This document shows positions 30,925 to 42,339 of a stretch of DNA of 64,000 nucleotides, in pieces. The DNA comes from Amblyomma americanum. Lineage: Eukaryota > Arthropoda > Arachnida > Ixodida > Ixodidae. The DNA is taken from positions 78,102,850-78,166,849 of the forward strand of contig NC_135507.1 in the NCBI RefSeq assembly GCF_052857255.1. The letters run 5' to 3'. The notes below the pieces were generated by a model. The model ran no database searches and had not been told where the DNA came from. It was given only the letters and a program-made list of their open reading frames with translations. A program made the translations under genes and the position numbers. The stretch's first letter is position 1. Each line of letters starts with the position of its first letter.

Positions 30925-31045
30925 GGTTTTGAGGAAAGGAAATGGCGCAGTAACTGTCACGCATATTTCGGTGGCCACTCGAAACGTGCCGTAAAGGAAG
31001 GGATAGGAGGGAATGAAAGGAGAAAAAAAGAAAGAATACTGCAAA
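30925..31045 (-). mobile_element. Type 1 SINE, 3' part only
   Basis: TTGAGGAAAGGAAATGGCGC, CGTGCCGTAAAGGAAGGG. It is lost after GGAGAAAAAAAGAAAG. Confidence 0.75.
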
Positions 31046-31339
31046 CTGGATTTTGACGAAAGGTGCTGCGGGGCACAGCGGGGTAACGCTTGTGGCTAGG
31101 TGCAACTAGTGGCGTATGCCCGGTACACTAGTGACGCTTAGCTGAAATGTGCCGCTGGCTAGCCTAGTGTAGCTCTCGCTACAAAAGTTTACACAGGTGC
31201 AATTGAACAGCAACGTGATACATGAACATTCACTCTGGGACAGCGGATTAGCATAAAAATTCAGACGGCCACTTTGCTTACCTAAAGTGAGGTAAGGCGA
31301 AAGCCTTTAGCCCGTTGTTGCTGCTTCTGTCACTGATGT
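31046..31339. other. No gene seen
   Basis: No ORF or repeat recognised. Confidence 0.4.
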
Positions 31340-32040
31340 GTGGTTAAGATGTTAATTAAGTACACAATTGTTTGTGAATCTAAAATGCTGGAGATACTGG
31401 AGGGCGTCTGGTAGGCATCCGTCTGATTCGACGCCTTTCCGCACTCTCCAGCGTTCTAATAGGCAAGGAGAACTACATATGCGTTGGCAGGAAATATTAT
31501 AAAGGAGCCGCCTCCACGCGACAGCTTGTGTATTATTTAGGCCAACATCTAGCGGGGGTACCAGTCTACGTCCCAATTTATAATGGTCGATGATTTCCCC
31601 GCCGTTTTGCTGGCGCTCGTCGTATGCCCAGTGAGCGGGGGGCCCGACGGCTACCTGGAAGTTAGGCAGCGATAGCTCGTGAACCGCCTCGTTACCAGGG
31701 ACGGCAGCATGAGCAGGTCTCCTAATTAACATAATTTTCCCATTCATGGTTCTTTGGGTGAAGGTTTTGGCTGCTTCCTGTGACATCCTCCCCTTTCCAA
31801 AATTTTGGACGGTGGTTTTGCTGCCGCTAATTATGAACTTGGCTTCTGTTCCTACACAAGCGAGCGCTATCGCAACTTCCACCGCAGTCTCTATGTTGTG
31901 GCCTCGGATGGTCTGGGCGTTTCACGTGTTGCCATAGCTTAGGGATAACGATCACTGCAACCACTGGGGTGAGAGGGACCCTCGACCACGTAATGGTGGC
32001 GTGGTCACAATTCTCAGGGGTGGGATAAAATACAGTAAGC
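31340..32040 (-). pseudogene. LINE RNase H and C-terminal tail, separate fragment
   Basis: The open frame 31882-31352 reads VEVAIALACVGTEAKFI (Glu), IISGSKTTVQNFGKGR (the catalytic Asp of the SDS motif is Gly), then RRPAHAAVPGNEAVHEL (His; the usual final Asp/Glu is altered). A tail follows. Upstream frames (to about 32040) hold decayed pieces of the first RNase H strand. Since RNase H should lie downstream of RT, this minus-strand piece at higher coordinates cannot be the same copy as the RT at 29781-30830. Confidence 0.65.
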
Positions 32041-32089
32041 ATAGAAGGCGCACCATCCATCTGGCGGAAGAGGCCGCAACAATCATATG

Positions 32090-32235
32090 GCTGCCTGCCA
32101 GCCTGTAATCGGCGGGCGCACAGCTCCCCGTCTTCCCAGGCCTGGGTGCAATGGGCGCAGGGACGAAGGCACCTTTTTTCTGATGGAAATAAAAGTTGTT
32201 TCAATCAATCAATCGACCAACAATCAATCGATCAA
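32090..32235 (+). mobile_element. LINE 3' UTR end with ATCA repeat
   Basis: GGCACCTTTTTTCTGATGG, GAAATAAAAGTTG, then TTTCAATCAATCAATCGACC. An AATAAA followed by a tetranucleotide tail is the usual CR1/Jockey-like 3' end. The coding part is not visible. Confidence 0.5.
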
Positions 32236-32974
32236 TCTTCCTTGCCTGCGAAAAGATCAAAACACAATCTGTAGCAAACGATGACGGCCGCTGCGCCTTT
32301 TCGCTACTGGCGCATTTTCCTTGACTCCTCTCGCAGGCACTCTCGCTCGCCGGTGTCAGCGTTCCCGTCGCCATCAACTGCAGCAATGCTCCCGAGCATC
32401 CCCCCGCGGCTGCTTCCAGGCTGCTGCTCTTGGGGACCCCGGAAGGCACAGTAGACGCCGTGACGTCGCACTATGCCGGCTTGCCAATCTCGATCCACAC
32501 GAACGAGGCGATGACGGTGTTGACTCAGCGGCGCTGGAAGGCCCGTTCGTTGGCCCACTGGTTTCCTTGGATTCGTTCGGAGCGTCGTTGGAGTTGGACG
32601 CACTCGATGCACTATCCAGAGCCGGCGCTCGCGTCACTGGTCCTGCCTGGCGACTCTACGACTCGCTGGCAGCACCAAACTCGAACTGGGCAATTGTCGG
32701 CGAGCTTTTCGTACACATCGGGTATTCTGACAGCTGCTTGCGGCATCAAAACTTTTGCCCGTGCGGGCTGAAGATGTACACGTCGTACCTTCCAACTGTT
32801 CGGCCACTCTTACGTTGGTGAACATTTTGACTCCACCTTCGGGAATGAGTGGCTAATCGGGCATGGCTTCGGCTGGCTACGATGGAGGGGATTGAATAAA
32901 ACGGATAATGAAGTTCACGGCTGACGGCTCAAAACAACGGGCAGCGCAGAAGGAAGGAAGGAAGGAAGGCCTCA
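32236..32974 (+). other. GC-rich segment with unrecognised ORF (32321-32821)
   Basis: A 166-codon plus-strand ORF (MTPLAGTLARRCQ...) and overlapping ORFs in other frames come from a GC-rich stretch. I recognise no domain. Multiple overlapping long ORFs in a GC-rich region are expected by chance, so I do not call a gene. A GGAA-type repeat lies at 32950-32972. Confidence 0.3.
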
Positions 32975-35115
32975 GACGTTGCTGGCACATACCCACTACG
33001 GGGGAGTGGCCAAGACACAGAACACGGCGTGTCCAAACTTCTTCTTCTTGATCTTAGTATACATGGCACAAAGGCACGCAGGGGGATCGGCCAAGGTACA
33101 GTAAAGAATGCCACTGAGGTATCTGCGCGGGGAAAAATAGACGTTGGAATACTGAATCAAGATAAAAATGAGAAAATTGAAATGAATTAAAGGAATTTAA
33201 ATTACCAGGAATAGAAACAAGCATTTTTGCAGATGCGACAAAATTTTGTATACAGCTAACAAGGTAATCGATCAGTTGCATATGTAATAATGAAGGTAGC
33301 CGCAAACACTGCTTAACGCGAATCCTTTTGCGGTTGCACCGAACGAGAGAAAAAATGGAAGACACAGAGGGAGTCCTAACCTCGAAGGAAAGACTTCCAA
33401 ATACTGCTTTCTCTCAACTGCGAACCGCCGGCAAGATAGGGGAAAATGATGTATTGTTTCATCTTGCCACATGATACACAATGGTTTGTCGCAGCGAACC
33501 CACATCTGCATAAGTGCAATTTTAAGTGAGAGATTCTGCATCGCAGAAGCGTCATTGACACCTAAAAAAACTTCGGTTTACACCGCCGGATATTTCATGG
33601 GTACGTTAAGTGGTGAGAATCCATGATATTGATCAATGGATCACTCAAGATGGCTGAAATATGTTGGAACCACTGGAAGCGTGATGTTTCTAATAGAATG
33701 AGGTGAGGGACGGGATAGATTACAGGAGCGCTGAGAGCTGACCTTGCCAATAAATCAGCCACCTCATTAAAATAGACGCCCGAATGCCCAGGTGCCCAGG
33801 CAAAGCGGATCTCACGCACTGTTCGCGGAACAAAAAACCTAAGCGAACGATTCAATAAAGATTTTCCCGAAATTTATAGACAGACTGGAACTGAAAGGCC
33901 TTGTGCAATAATAAGGACCCATGCTGCGTGCCCAGAAGTTTGAGAAGAGTCAAACCAATGGCCAGAAACTCTGCGAAGAATATAGGAGCATGGCAAGAAC
34001 TATGTATAACCTCAATAAACCTCAAACCTCATTAATCAGGGATACGAACAAAATAGCTCCAAGCCAGCTTCTGCGAATATATCCCAATCGCCCCCTTCTC
34101 AAAGCTGACGGAGGCTTCAGTGGAGATAACAGTATGATGAGAAAAATTCTGTAGGCATTCAGAAAGAAGACCATTTAGGATATTTGCGGGCATAAGTTTC
34201 GCATGGGATGGGAAAATATGGTCGGAAAAAAGGACGGAGCCAGCCTGCGTATCTGCAACTTGCTGCAAGGAGATCAGATCAACCTAAAGCAGGGCTGACA
34301 GATTCTGCTTAAAACTAACTTGCGGAAGCTGCTAGCGTGGCCAATGATTAGTGAAAAACAGGTGTGGTTGGCATAGAAAAACGGGAATACTAACGGCGGG
34401 GGCCGGGTCAAGGGAGCTGAGGAAAGTACGCACTGTTAAATGTTAGAAGCGGGGAAAGAGATCGGGGACATGGGCTTCCAAATAAAGGACAGCGTTTGAA
34501 GCTGATTTTGGAAGCCCGAGGCATAGCCGGAGCGCATGCCTTTTCAGTAAAGCTAATTGCTGCAGCTTGCAGTTCGCGCTACCAGAGAACAAGACGCAAC
34601 CAAATTCAAGAATCAGCCTCATATAAGCATTATAGAGCAACAGAAATGTGTCGCGACGCATTCCAAACTTTTTATTGCCAACTCGTGTCTACCAGCACAG
34701 AGCGCGTTTCCCTATAATAACATTATTCTTAATATGGTGTCGCCAGTCCAAAGTTTGGTCGTAAGTAACGCCTAGGTATTTACCCGACTCCACCTGCGGA
34801 ATTGGAGATGAGCGGTAGACTAGCGAGATGTACAAAGGAGTGTCGGGCGCAAATACCAGCACGCCACATTTGCTGACATTGAGTGATAACTTAATTTGGT
34901 TCAACCAGACTTCAATAGCGTTCAGGTATGCCTGCAAATACTCGTAGACTCTATAAATGTCTTTGCTGATGCGATAAAAGCAATATCATATGCGTATACA
35001 TAAACTGTAATGCTTGGACGAATGGGTATGATCAGAACCTATAGGTTGGAAAGCAGTGGAGACAAAGCAAATCCTTGCGATTGAAAATTCGTATTAGAAT
35101 AGAAAGATCCGCCTG
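32975..35115 (-). pseudogene. LINE E: RT, RNase H and zinc-like tail, decayed
   Basis: Minus-strand order from 35115: GFALSPLLSNL, VYAYDIAFIAS (YADD is YAYD), NQIKLSLNVSKCGVLVFAP, KYLGVTYDQTLDWRHHI (34750-34790), RRDTFLLLYNAYMRLILEF (about 34605-34661) and LRLCLGLPKSASNAVLYLEA. RNase H follows: TVISTEASVSFEKGAIGIYS (34100; the first Asp is Glu), then FAWAPGHSGVYFNEVADLLAR (33755-33800). The C-terminal zinc-like unit is LCRCGFAATNHCVSCGKMKQ (about 33470-33530). A long 3' UTR to about 32975 has TGGCACATACCC...GGGGGA motifs that recur at 36445-36475. It is 5'-truncated near 35115 and full of frame breaks. Confidence 0.75.
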
Positions 35116-36006
35116 TACAGAAGAAAAATCTATCCTTTAAAAAGCGGCCTCTTCTTCGTCGTCTTTCGCCAGCGTTTCGTCACTGATCTGCCTAGTCGGA
35201 ATCAAGCACGGCCGTCATGATTCGCTACAAATCAAACAAAAAGAACTAGCTCGTATTCTCAATCGCACGCAATGCTACCACGCTTCTTTTCTTTAACCAT
35301 TTTCTTGGTCATGATAAATTTTTTTTCTCCTAGGAACTTAGAAATGGCAGGTAAAGAAACGATACACTTCGAAAGCGTCCCCTTGAAGCTGGGTGAAGGT
35401 GGATGCAACCCAGCTGGCAATTTTCCTGCTATTTTAGAGATTTTTTCTAGCCTCAACAAGCTCGACCTTGAAGTTCATCCGTATTTATAAAATACATTCA
35501 AACAACTTCAACGCCATGCCAATTATCGGTGTAGGAAAACAATCCTTAAATCACTTCCCTTTTCTTAGCAGGGATATCCAATATTCCGCAAATACGGTTC
35601 TCCACAGACACATTGTTGACCGAGATGACCCATTGTTGCCGAAGAGATCGAGTAGTTCATTTCGAAACGATTTCTTTAGCTGGGTTGCTGAATCTACAAA
35701 GTGAACTAAGGCGGCTTATTTGGCTCGCTCTGGATAATTTTTTTTATCAATGCTTCATTGCAGTGAGTGTATGAAGTGCCTTTCGAAGATTACACTCGCG
35801 ATGCACCGAGAAAATAGTAGATGAAGTGCAACAATTAATGCTGCTGCAGTAGGAAAAAGCCACCGCGATTTCGCCCACGCCTTAAGAAGCGCGTTCTTTT
35901 TTCGTCCCCGACGCCATCGAAAATAATATGCCAATGAAGACCGCAGACTGCGTACTACAGGACCACTAGCAAGCGTACACCATAGCGACACCTAGTATCG
36001 ATTATG
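35116..36006. other. No gene recognised
   Basis: ORFs up to 78 codons only. No known repeat identified. Confidence 0.35.
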
Positions 36007-36640
36007 AAAATGAAAACTGGCTTTCTAGGAAACGATGTGGCGCAGTAACTGTCTCACATATCTCAGTGGAGGCACTAACCGCGCCGTATGGAACGAATAA
36101 AGAAAGGGTTAAAGACGAAAAGAAGAAAGAGGTGCTGTAGCGGAGGACTCCGGAATAATTTATCAATTGTTATTATTCAATTATTCAATTTATCAATTAT
36201 TAATAACAATTAGTTATTATTTATTAATTATTTATCAGTTATTTATCCATCATTATTTATCAATTATTACACTTTGACTTAATCATTAATATTTATTTCC
36301 TATCTTTATTCATATAATTTTGAAGTCAAAACTCTCATCCCATTTCTGTTCATGAGGAAGAATTCACCGGTGTTGCGCTTCCACGTGCTTTTCCTTTTTA
36401 TTAACTGCGTTCAGATGAATAGCCACCCGATTCTTGGCCGATCCCCCAGTGTGGGTATGTGCCATCTTTTGATAGGCTAATAACAACAGCAATAATTGCG
36501 ACCTCATGGGGATCTTTATCGTGCACTGACATCGCACAGCACACGGGTGCTTTTGAGTTTCTCCTCCATCGAAACCCGATCGCCGCATTCGGGTTCGCCT
36601 CCGGGTACTCCGGCTCAGCAGACGAGCGCCTTGGTTCACA
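36007..36640 (-). mobile_element. Type 1 SINE split by an AT-rich insertion
   Basis: 36007-36159 is the reversed tail and body up to CTCCGGAATAATTT. 36490-36640 continues with GCAATAATTGCGACCTCATG, GGGATCTTTATCGTGCACTG and a diverged head. The 330 bp between are foreign. Confidence 0.7.
36160..36489. mobile_element. AT-rich insertion in a SINE, probable 7-bp duplication
   Basis: The insert starts with about 130 bp of ATTATTTATCAATT-type sequence, then a unique part with GGCCGATCCCCCAGTGTGGG (36438 on). AATAATT lies at both junctions (near 36152 and 36491), as expected for a target duplication. Its family is unknown to me. The GGCCGATCCCCC motif also occurs, reversed, in the LINE E 3' region (near 33085). 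Confidence 0.5.
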
Positions 36641-36659
36641 GGTTAGCTAAAATTAACGG

Positions 36660-37205
36660 ATGCCAACGCTTTAGCCAGAGGTTCTCTCAACCGCGCACCG
36701 GCGGCCTCCAATCTAGGGTTCTCACGGGAGCGCATGCATTCATTCAGAGAACTGACGCAGGCGTGCAAAGCCCAGCGTCGGCTCTACTTCCCAGCGCATC
36801 ACTCCCTTGACAATTATCAGCAGACACTTTGGAGGCGGCTGCAAGCACGCACCTTACCCTCCTCTTCTATACGCTCGCGCTATCACCATGTCCACACAAA
36901 CCCCTTGAGTACCCTCTGCCACCACCCCAAAAAGCCACTCTTGATCATACCCTTTTCCTCTTCCCGGTGGATCCTCCCTCTCAGGGCCTGGAGCACCTTA
37001 CCACTTGGGATAGTTGGGAGACCCTACTTCGCTCCGAGGACTCGGCCAGTCAAGCCATCGCTACAGGCTGGGCTCCGAGCGTCATGAGCCTCAGGGACAT
37101 GAACATTTGAGTGCAGCGGGGCCGTGCGGGGTCCCAAGGACCTGCGTGTCCTAAACTCCCTTGTGTCCATTAGTGTTTTCACCACTAGCATCTTCAGCAC
37201 ACCTT
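36660..37205 (+). pseudogene. LINE ORF2 C-terminal tail and 3' UTR
   Basis: Frames 36829-37110 give FPVDPPSQGLEHLTTWDSW, ETLLRSEDSASQAIATGWAP and a stop. This is the zinc-like tail of an I-type LINE; pieces with TLWRRLQARTLPSSS lie upstream in another frame. The 3' end has GTGTTTTCACCACTAGC, like the CAC termini of LINE B, followed by a spacer with AATAAAG near 37205. Confidence 0.6.
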
Positions 37206-38869
37206 GAATAAAGGTAAAGGTCAAAATTTTATTTCATTCGGTAAAAAAGGAGTCTATCCGATACTACTGGTGAATGATATATTAGCTTCTGGAACGGGAA
37301 TCATAACGGCTGGTTGGTATTTATTTTCTGTCAACATGTATAGGCTCCAAACCATGGCACTTTTCTCGAAGACGTGATTAAGAAAACGTCATATATACAC
37401 TGTAAAAAAAATGCTCCGCAGTACAGAGAAACCCGCTGGTAATGCGTTGCCGGAGGGTTTTCCGCAACATGAGGTACGGACTAAATGTCAGAAACAGAGA
37501 CTCCGTATGACGACTGTCACATTCTTGGTAACGGAAAGTTACGCCATGCTATGCACGAGACCGAAATCGTTTTTTCACGACGAATGCTTATGTTTTGTTC
37601 TTATTGAAGTTTCCGCAATGTGTATGCATACGTCCTCCGTTCAATCGGAATTCATTTCATCTAGAGCGGAAATTATCTGTATTGTAATTATGTACTTTCT
37701 GTAGTACATGAACATGCGTCTTCGTATAGCTTCTGCCCGCAATGTTCACTGCAGATACAGCCGTCCAGGTGCCGAAGAAATGTTTTATGTACAAGGCTTT
37801 CCTTTACGCATATTATGTAGTGCATACGTACAAAGAATGGAGCTTAGAATGAAAGAGTGGTAAGTGTTTGGGTGAGTACAAGTACATACGTTTTATTTTC
37901 ATGGCAAACTACACACATTGTACATCTGCACATTGCTGTCGGATCCATCTGGAAAGCATAAAAAAATTCCTCATTTAGTGGTCACACAACACCAAATATA
38001 AATTTCACAAATACATTTCAACCATCTGCTATTGAACAATCGGCTTTCGTAGAAGCTTTCAAAAGCCATTCACCGAGAACCAACCCGTTATAATTTATTG
38101 CCCAAAATTCATTTCTCATAACAGTAAACAGTAAAAACCACAGGTCCAGAAAGAGGCAGACAAAATGCGCTTTCCCGGGCGGCACTGTGCGCATGAAAGT
38201 CTTTACAGTTGCTTATCATTTTGTGCAAATAGAAAGTAGCTCAGGATGGGGGCCAGATGCAATTCAATGCAGGTGCCTTTCTGTACATAGTACTAAATGC
38301 ACAACTTAGCGAGCAAGGAACATTGGTAACATCTGAAAAAGGTGGGAGACGCTTGCCAAATTTATCGTCCATCCAATTTGTTATAGGCAAGACAAGACGA
38401 AGCGAAAGTCCCGCACTCAGTTTATATCCAGTTCCCGGGCATGCCCGTGGCGGCAGATTATGACGCTTTTTATTATGACACAAACTTGGAATACGGCCCC
38501 AGGAAGCACACTTCCCCAAAACCGCATGTTTTCACTCATAGCTTCCATTATCTCAGCATGTGCAAGAAAATGTACTAATATCTGATGTCAGTGAAAATGC
38601 AGTCACACGTACCGGAAGCAGCTCACTAAGGCATTCCAATATCTCTGCAGTGTGCCTCACAAGGAACGGATGCTCAAGTTTCAAAAAAGGGCTCTTGGCA
38701 GAAATTTAACCAAAGGCCGTTGCCATGCGAACCTTTTCAAAATGATGACCCAGAAAGACGAAGTGTCCTCATGTGTCTGATGCAAAAGAAGGATGAAGGC
38801 ATGAGTCTTTCTGCTTTTTGAACAGCTGTGATAAGTTTTTTACTGGTACTGTTTGGTGCAGCTTCAGTC
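37206..38869. other. No gene recognised
   Basis: Lower-GC sequence. A short ORF on the minus strand (38519-38241, 92 codons) and one on the plus strand (37411-37704) match nothing I know. CACTGTAAAAAAAATG near 37399 resembles the end of some MITEs but I see no partner. Confidence 0.35.
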
Positions 38870-39500
38870 TCCTTCTTGACATTTTGTGAAATAATTATAT
38901 ATCTGCGAAAGACCTCGCTAGCAAACATTTTGGAACTAATGGAGAAGCAAAAAGACCCATGTCCTAGGCCTTTTTTTGTGACACTAAAGGAAGGCTTGCC
39001 TTTTAGAGTCATTGATTACGAAGAGGTCCATGTGGCAACAAACTTTGAGAGAATTCCTTCAAGGGCTCTTTGTTCTCAGGAGGTGCCCTGTAGATATATC
39101 ACAACACCTCAGTGAGCTGTTACCAGCCCTGTGAGTTCACTGTCACTTGACATCAAGGGTATGTACTTTTCCTCGCCACATGCAGCAATGATGTATATGT
39201 CAAGAGAAAGCATAAAAGATTTCTAAGTGCAAATCCAGATTGCTTGCGGAGGAAAGCACAAGAGTGGCCATGCTCAGCTGTTACCTTTGCTTCTTGCTCG
39301 AGTTCTACAGTGAGTACTACGTAATGACAGGTGTCTGCATCAACTCATATTTAACACCCGTCCTGTGCGACCTCCATCTTGCACTACATGACAGGCAACT
39401 TTATAACACCCTTCATGCAAAGAGTGTCATCAGGGTCGGTGTGTTTTGTCAGTTTCCTGGTCCTGTGGTTTGTGCTGTGTTTTCTACTCTTAAATTATTT
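38870..39500 (+). pseudogene. Penelope-like element RT fragment
   Basis: Plus-strand frames read LANILELMEKQKDPCPRPFF, GLPFRVIDYEEVHVATNFER, then SLSLDIKGMYFSSPHAA (first catalytic Asp region, SxDVxDxYYSLPH in the family), a stop, then YVMTGVCINSYLTPVLCDLH LAL...SVIRV at about 39315-39445. The order matches the Penelope-type RT (GLPxRxI, SLDVxxxYFS-PH, GxCIGSxLAPVLCDL). The YVDD block is shifted and lost after SVIRV. No GIY-YIG is seen in this copy. Confidence 0.6.
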
Positions 39501-40364
39501 ACTGCCTTCATTCTCCACTCCATGAAGCCTGAATGTGCTACACTGGGCTGCTCCACGCATCGTGGAGCAGCCCCGTGGCCATTTTTTTTTCATACGTCGG
39601 AGGCACTCAGCTCGAAAGCCATGCTTACTATATTCAGCAGACAAGGGTACATGTGAGACATATCATTAATAACTAATTCTCACAGTGGTATCTGGTGCAA
39701 GAATATCTAAATACTACTCAATTTTTGCTTAAGTTTTCAGATACACTCTTAGATTAAAAACATAATTTGGCTACATTAGCAGAAGCACAGCACCAAGGTA
39801 CTCACCAGTTACCTGAAGCACTGTACGCAAGTTCTCGTGCCATCATGAATACAGCACACTGTCCACGTCTTCATAATGCCATATCACTCCAGCACTTCGG
39901 TAGCAAAATTTTCCTTTAAAAAAAGTAGTTTTGTTTATGTTAGACTGGTCATATTTAATTTTACTATATACTATGTACTTCTCATTGTACTGCCCCAGAC
40001 TAAAAAATACCAATGATCACGCTTTGAATTATGTCATATGTGATCACCAAATTATGTGATCACCATTATGTGATCACCAATATGTTCTTAGAAATTCTGA
40101 TTGAAATAAATCTGACAAAATATTATTTCAGAAAATATGGCACAAGGAAGCAGGACGCTCGCTAGATAACCTGGACGAATGTTTTCAGTTGCATGCAGCC
40201 ACCGGCACCATTGCACACAAAATGTACAATAAAGTGGGTTTTACCTTTCCGAATGGAATTTAATGCTGCAAACATTTAAGTAAAAAAATTTCAACCTTCC
40301 ATTCCGCATAAAGGACAGAAAATTCCTCTCGTTTTTTCACAAGCCTCTGCAAGTACACAATTCA
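39501..40364. other. No gene; short tandem repeat at 40038-40081
   Basis: Three units of ATGTGATCACCA with 2-4 spacer bases lie at 40038-40081. GTGATCAC is a palindrome. Nothing else is recognisable. Confidence 0.6.
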
Positions 40365-42330
40365 GTGAATCTACTCTACAAGTACTTGAATCTATCAGCA
40401 CGAGACAGGGACGAGAAAAGAAACAAAACAGGCACTGACTCGCAACTGAAGTTTATTGAAGTGAACAGAGAGTATACAGAAAAGCCGCACGCCACAAACT
40501 ACACAATTACACATAAGCTACATCACAACATAAGTAAAAGATTGCCCTTAACATTCCTCTCATCTAGACAGTCCAACCCGCTGCATGTTAACGCTATGGG
40601 CAGCACACTCACACATTCGTCACCGAGTCATAAGATGTGTCTAGCCTCGATAATTTTCTGGTTAATCTGCTGTGAGCGTAGTGCAAAAATGCGTGTTGTC
40701 AAAAGGAATGGCTAGCAGCGTTCACATCCATTGTAATATGCAGATAAGTTACAACCCCTACCAATATCCAAATACCTCTCATGCTCCTGTAGTCTTACAT
40801 TGATACACATTCCAGTTTCACCAACATAAACCCAACCTCATGATAATGGTATGCAATGCATGCAATGGTTGCAAGGCAAATATATGTTGCCACATTTCAC
40901 TCGACACATGTGCTTTTCCCTAACAAAATTCACAAAATTATTAACAATTTTACAGATTGTAGACAACTTATTAGGGGCCGAACACACCATTTTTACGTCA
41001 TACCTTCTGGCCACAGTTTTCAAATTTTGCACCAATCTATGTATGTACAGTAACACAGTCAGTCTTTTGGCATCTCACTGGCTGGCCCCAGCCTGATTAT
41101 GCCAGTTCCTGCGAAGGGGTTTCAGCTTTTAACATGCTAAAGGGAAGAATGGCACAGCATCAAGTAACGAGGAAAGCAGGACAGCACACCCACGCACAAG
41201 TGCCAACCCTGGAGCAGATACAAAATCCAAGAGCGCGTGCTTGACATTCAGCGTTGACAGTCAAGGAAGCGAGGAAACACGGATTTGAACGCTAAAGATT
41301 GAACGAGCCCGATCCTTGGCTGCCAACGCTGAATGTCAAGTACACGCTCTTAGATTCTGCATCCGCTCCAAGGATGGCACTTGTGCGTGGGTGTGCTCTC
41401 CTGTTGTCCTCGTTACTTGATGCTGCGCCATTCTTATCTTTAGCATGTCAGACCAACTTGCCCAATCTTATATGCTAAGCTTTAACAATTTATCGCACGC
41501 TTCTGCAATAGCATGGTTGGGAAATTATGCTTTCATTAGCCTTAAAATCTTCTCTTGGAAACCAGTTGTCACGCTGTAAAAGCATGGCTTCACCAATACC
41601 GAGCCTAGACTTGACGACGCAATGCTATCTTTCACTAGCTTAGAATCGTTCGACCAACAGTCAAGTAGCTGCTTAACACTCCTGGGTGAATATCGCTAGC
41701 ACACATGGCGTGTGCAGAACATCAAGGTAAGGTTCAGAAGCCGCAGCTCTTTTTGTTGGGACATTTTCTCCAAGGTAAACTTAAGACAAAGGCCTTGCTC
41801 CTTAAACAAGTTCACAATATGTACAGGTCCCACACTATCACAACCTTTGTAAAAGACCAGAAAATCATAGACGTAGCTAAAGATTTCCCCCAGCCCATGC
41901 AATTTCTTGGCAATCATTCCTTCCACCCTGCTTAAGAGAATATTGCTTAGCACAGGGGCAACCTTCGAATCATTACATTTAGCAGACTTTTGAACATATG
42001 CCGCACTGCCATACTCCACAAACATGCTCTTCACTTCAAATAAAAGGAGGCAAGTGCCAAAAAAGACATGTTACACACCCGTTCCTAAACACGAGCTCAT
42101 CGTTGTGCTCCGATATACACATTCATAAGTTTTTCACAAGATCTTCATACGGGATAGAATAAAATAGTTCTACATCGACACTAATCACAAGACAATCCGC
42201 TGGATTGTCATTCTTAAGATACTCAACCACACTGCGAATTGAGTACAAGAAATGGATCTTCAAGATGCGAAGTAGACAGATGCTTTTGCAAATAACCAGA
42301 GATAATTTTGCATGAATCCTTTTCTGAAAT
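40365..42330 (-). mobile_element. Penelope-like element 1 (reverse copy), with internal fold-back element
   Basis: On the minus strand: RT pieces SVDVELFYSIPYEDL (about 42135-42180), KVAPVLSNILLSR (about 41925-41965), SYVYDFLVFYKG (YVDD is YVYD, 41864-41875), then a 320-bp insertion, QNLKTVARRYDVKMVCSAPN (about 40960-41025), and a GIY-YIG motif GWVYVGETGMCINVRLQEHE (about 40780-40845). IIEARHIL follows. The 3' end near 40452 has AATAAA reversed and the CTCGTCCCTGTCTCG block. It faces the copy at 42340-43645 head to head. Stops split it throughout. Confidence 0.78.
41130..41455. mobile_element. Fold-back element with ~130-bp inverted arms
   Basis: ACATGCTAAAGGGAAGAATG near 41131 and the reverse of CATTCTTATCTTTAGCATGT near 41430-41450 are the outer ends. 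Arms run inward to about 41265 and 41325 (shared GCATCAAGTAACGAGG, CACACCCACGCACAAGTGCC, CTTGACATTCAGCGTTG). The loop is about 60 bp. The element splits Penelope-like copy 1. It has no ORF. Confidence 0.75.
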
Positions 42331-42339
42331 TTATCTGAA

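Noticed and set aside
40038..40081. Three GTGATCAC-containing units as a CRISPR-like array
   Set aside because: Only three short units with 2-4-base spacers, in a eukaryotic context; a small tandem repeat.
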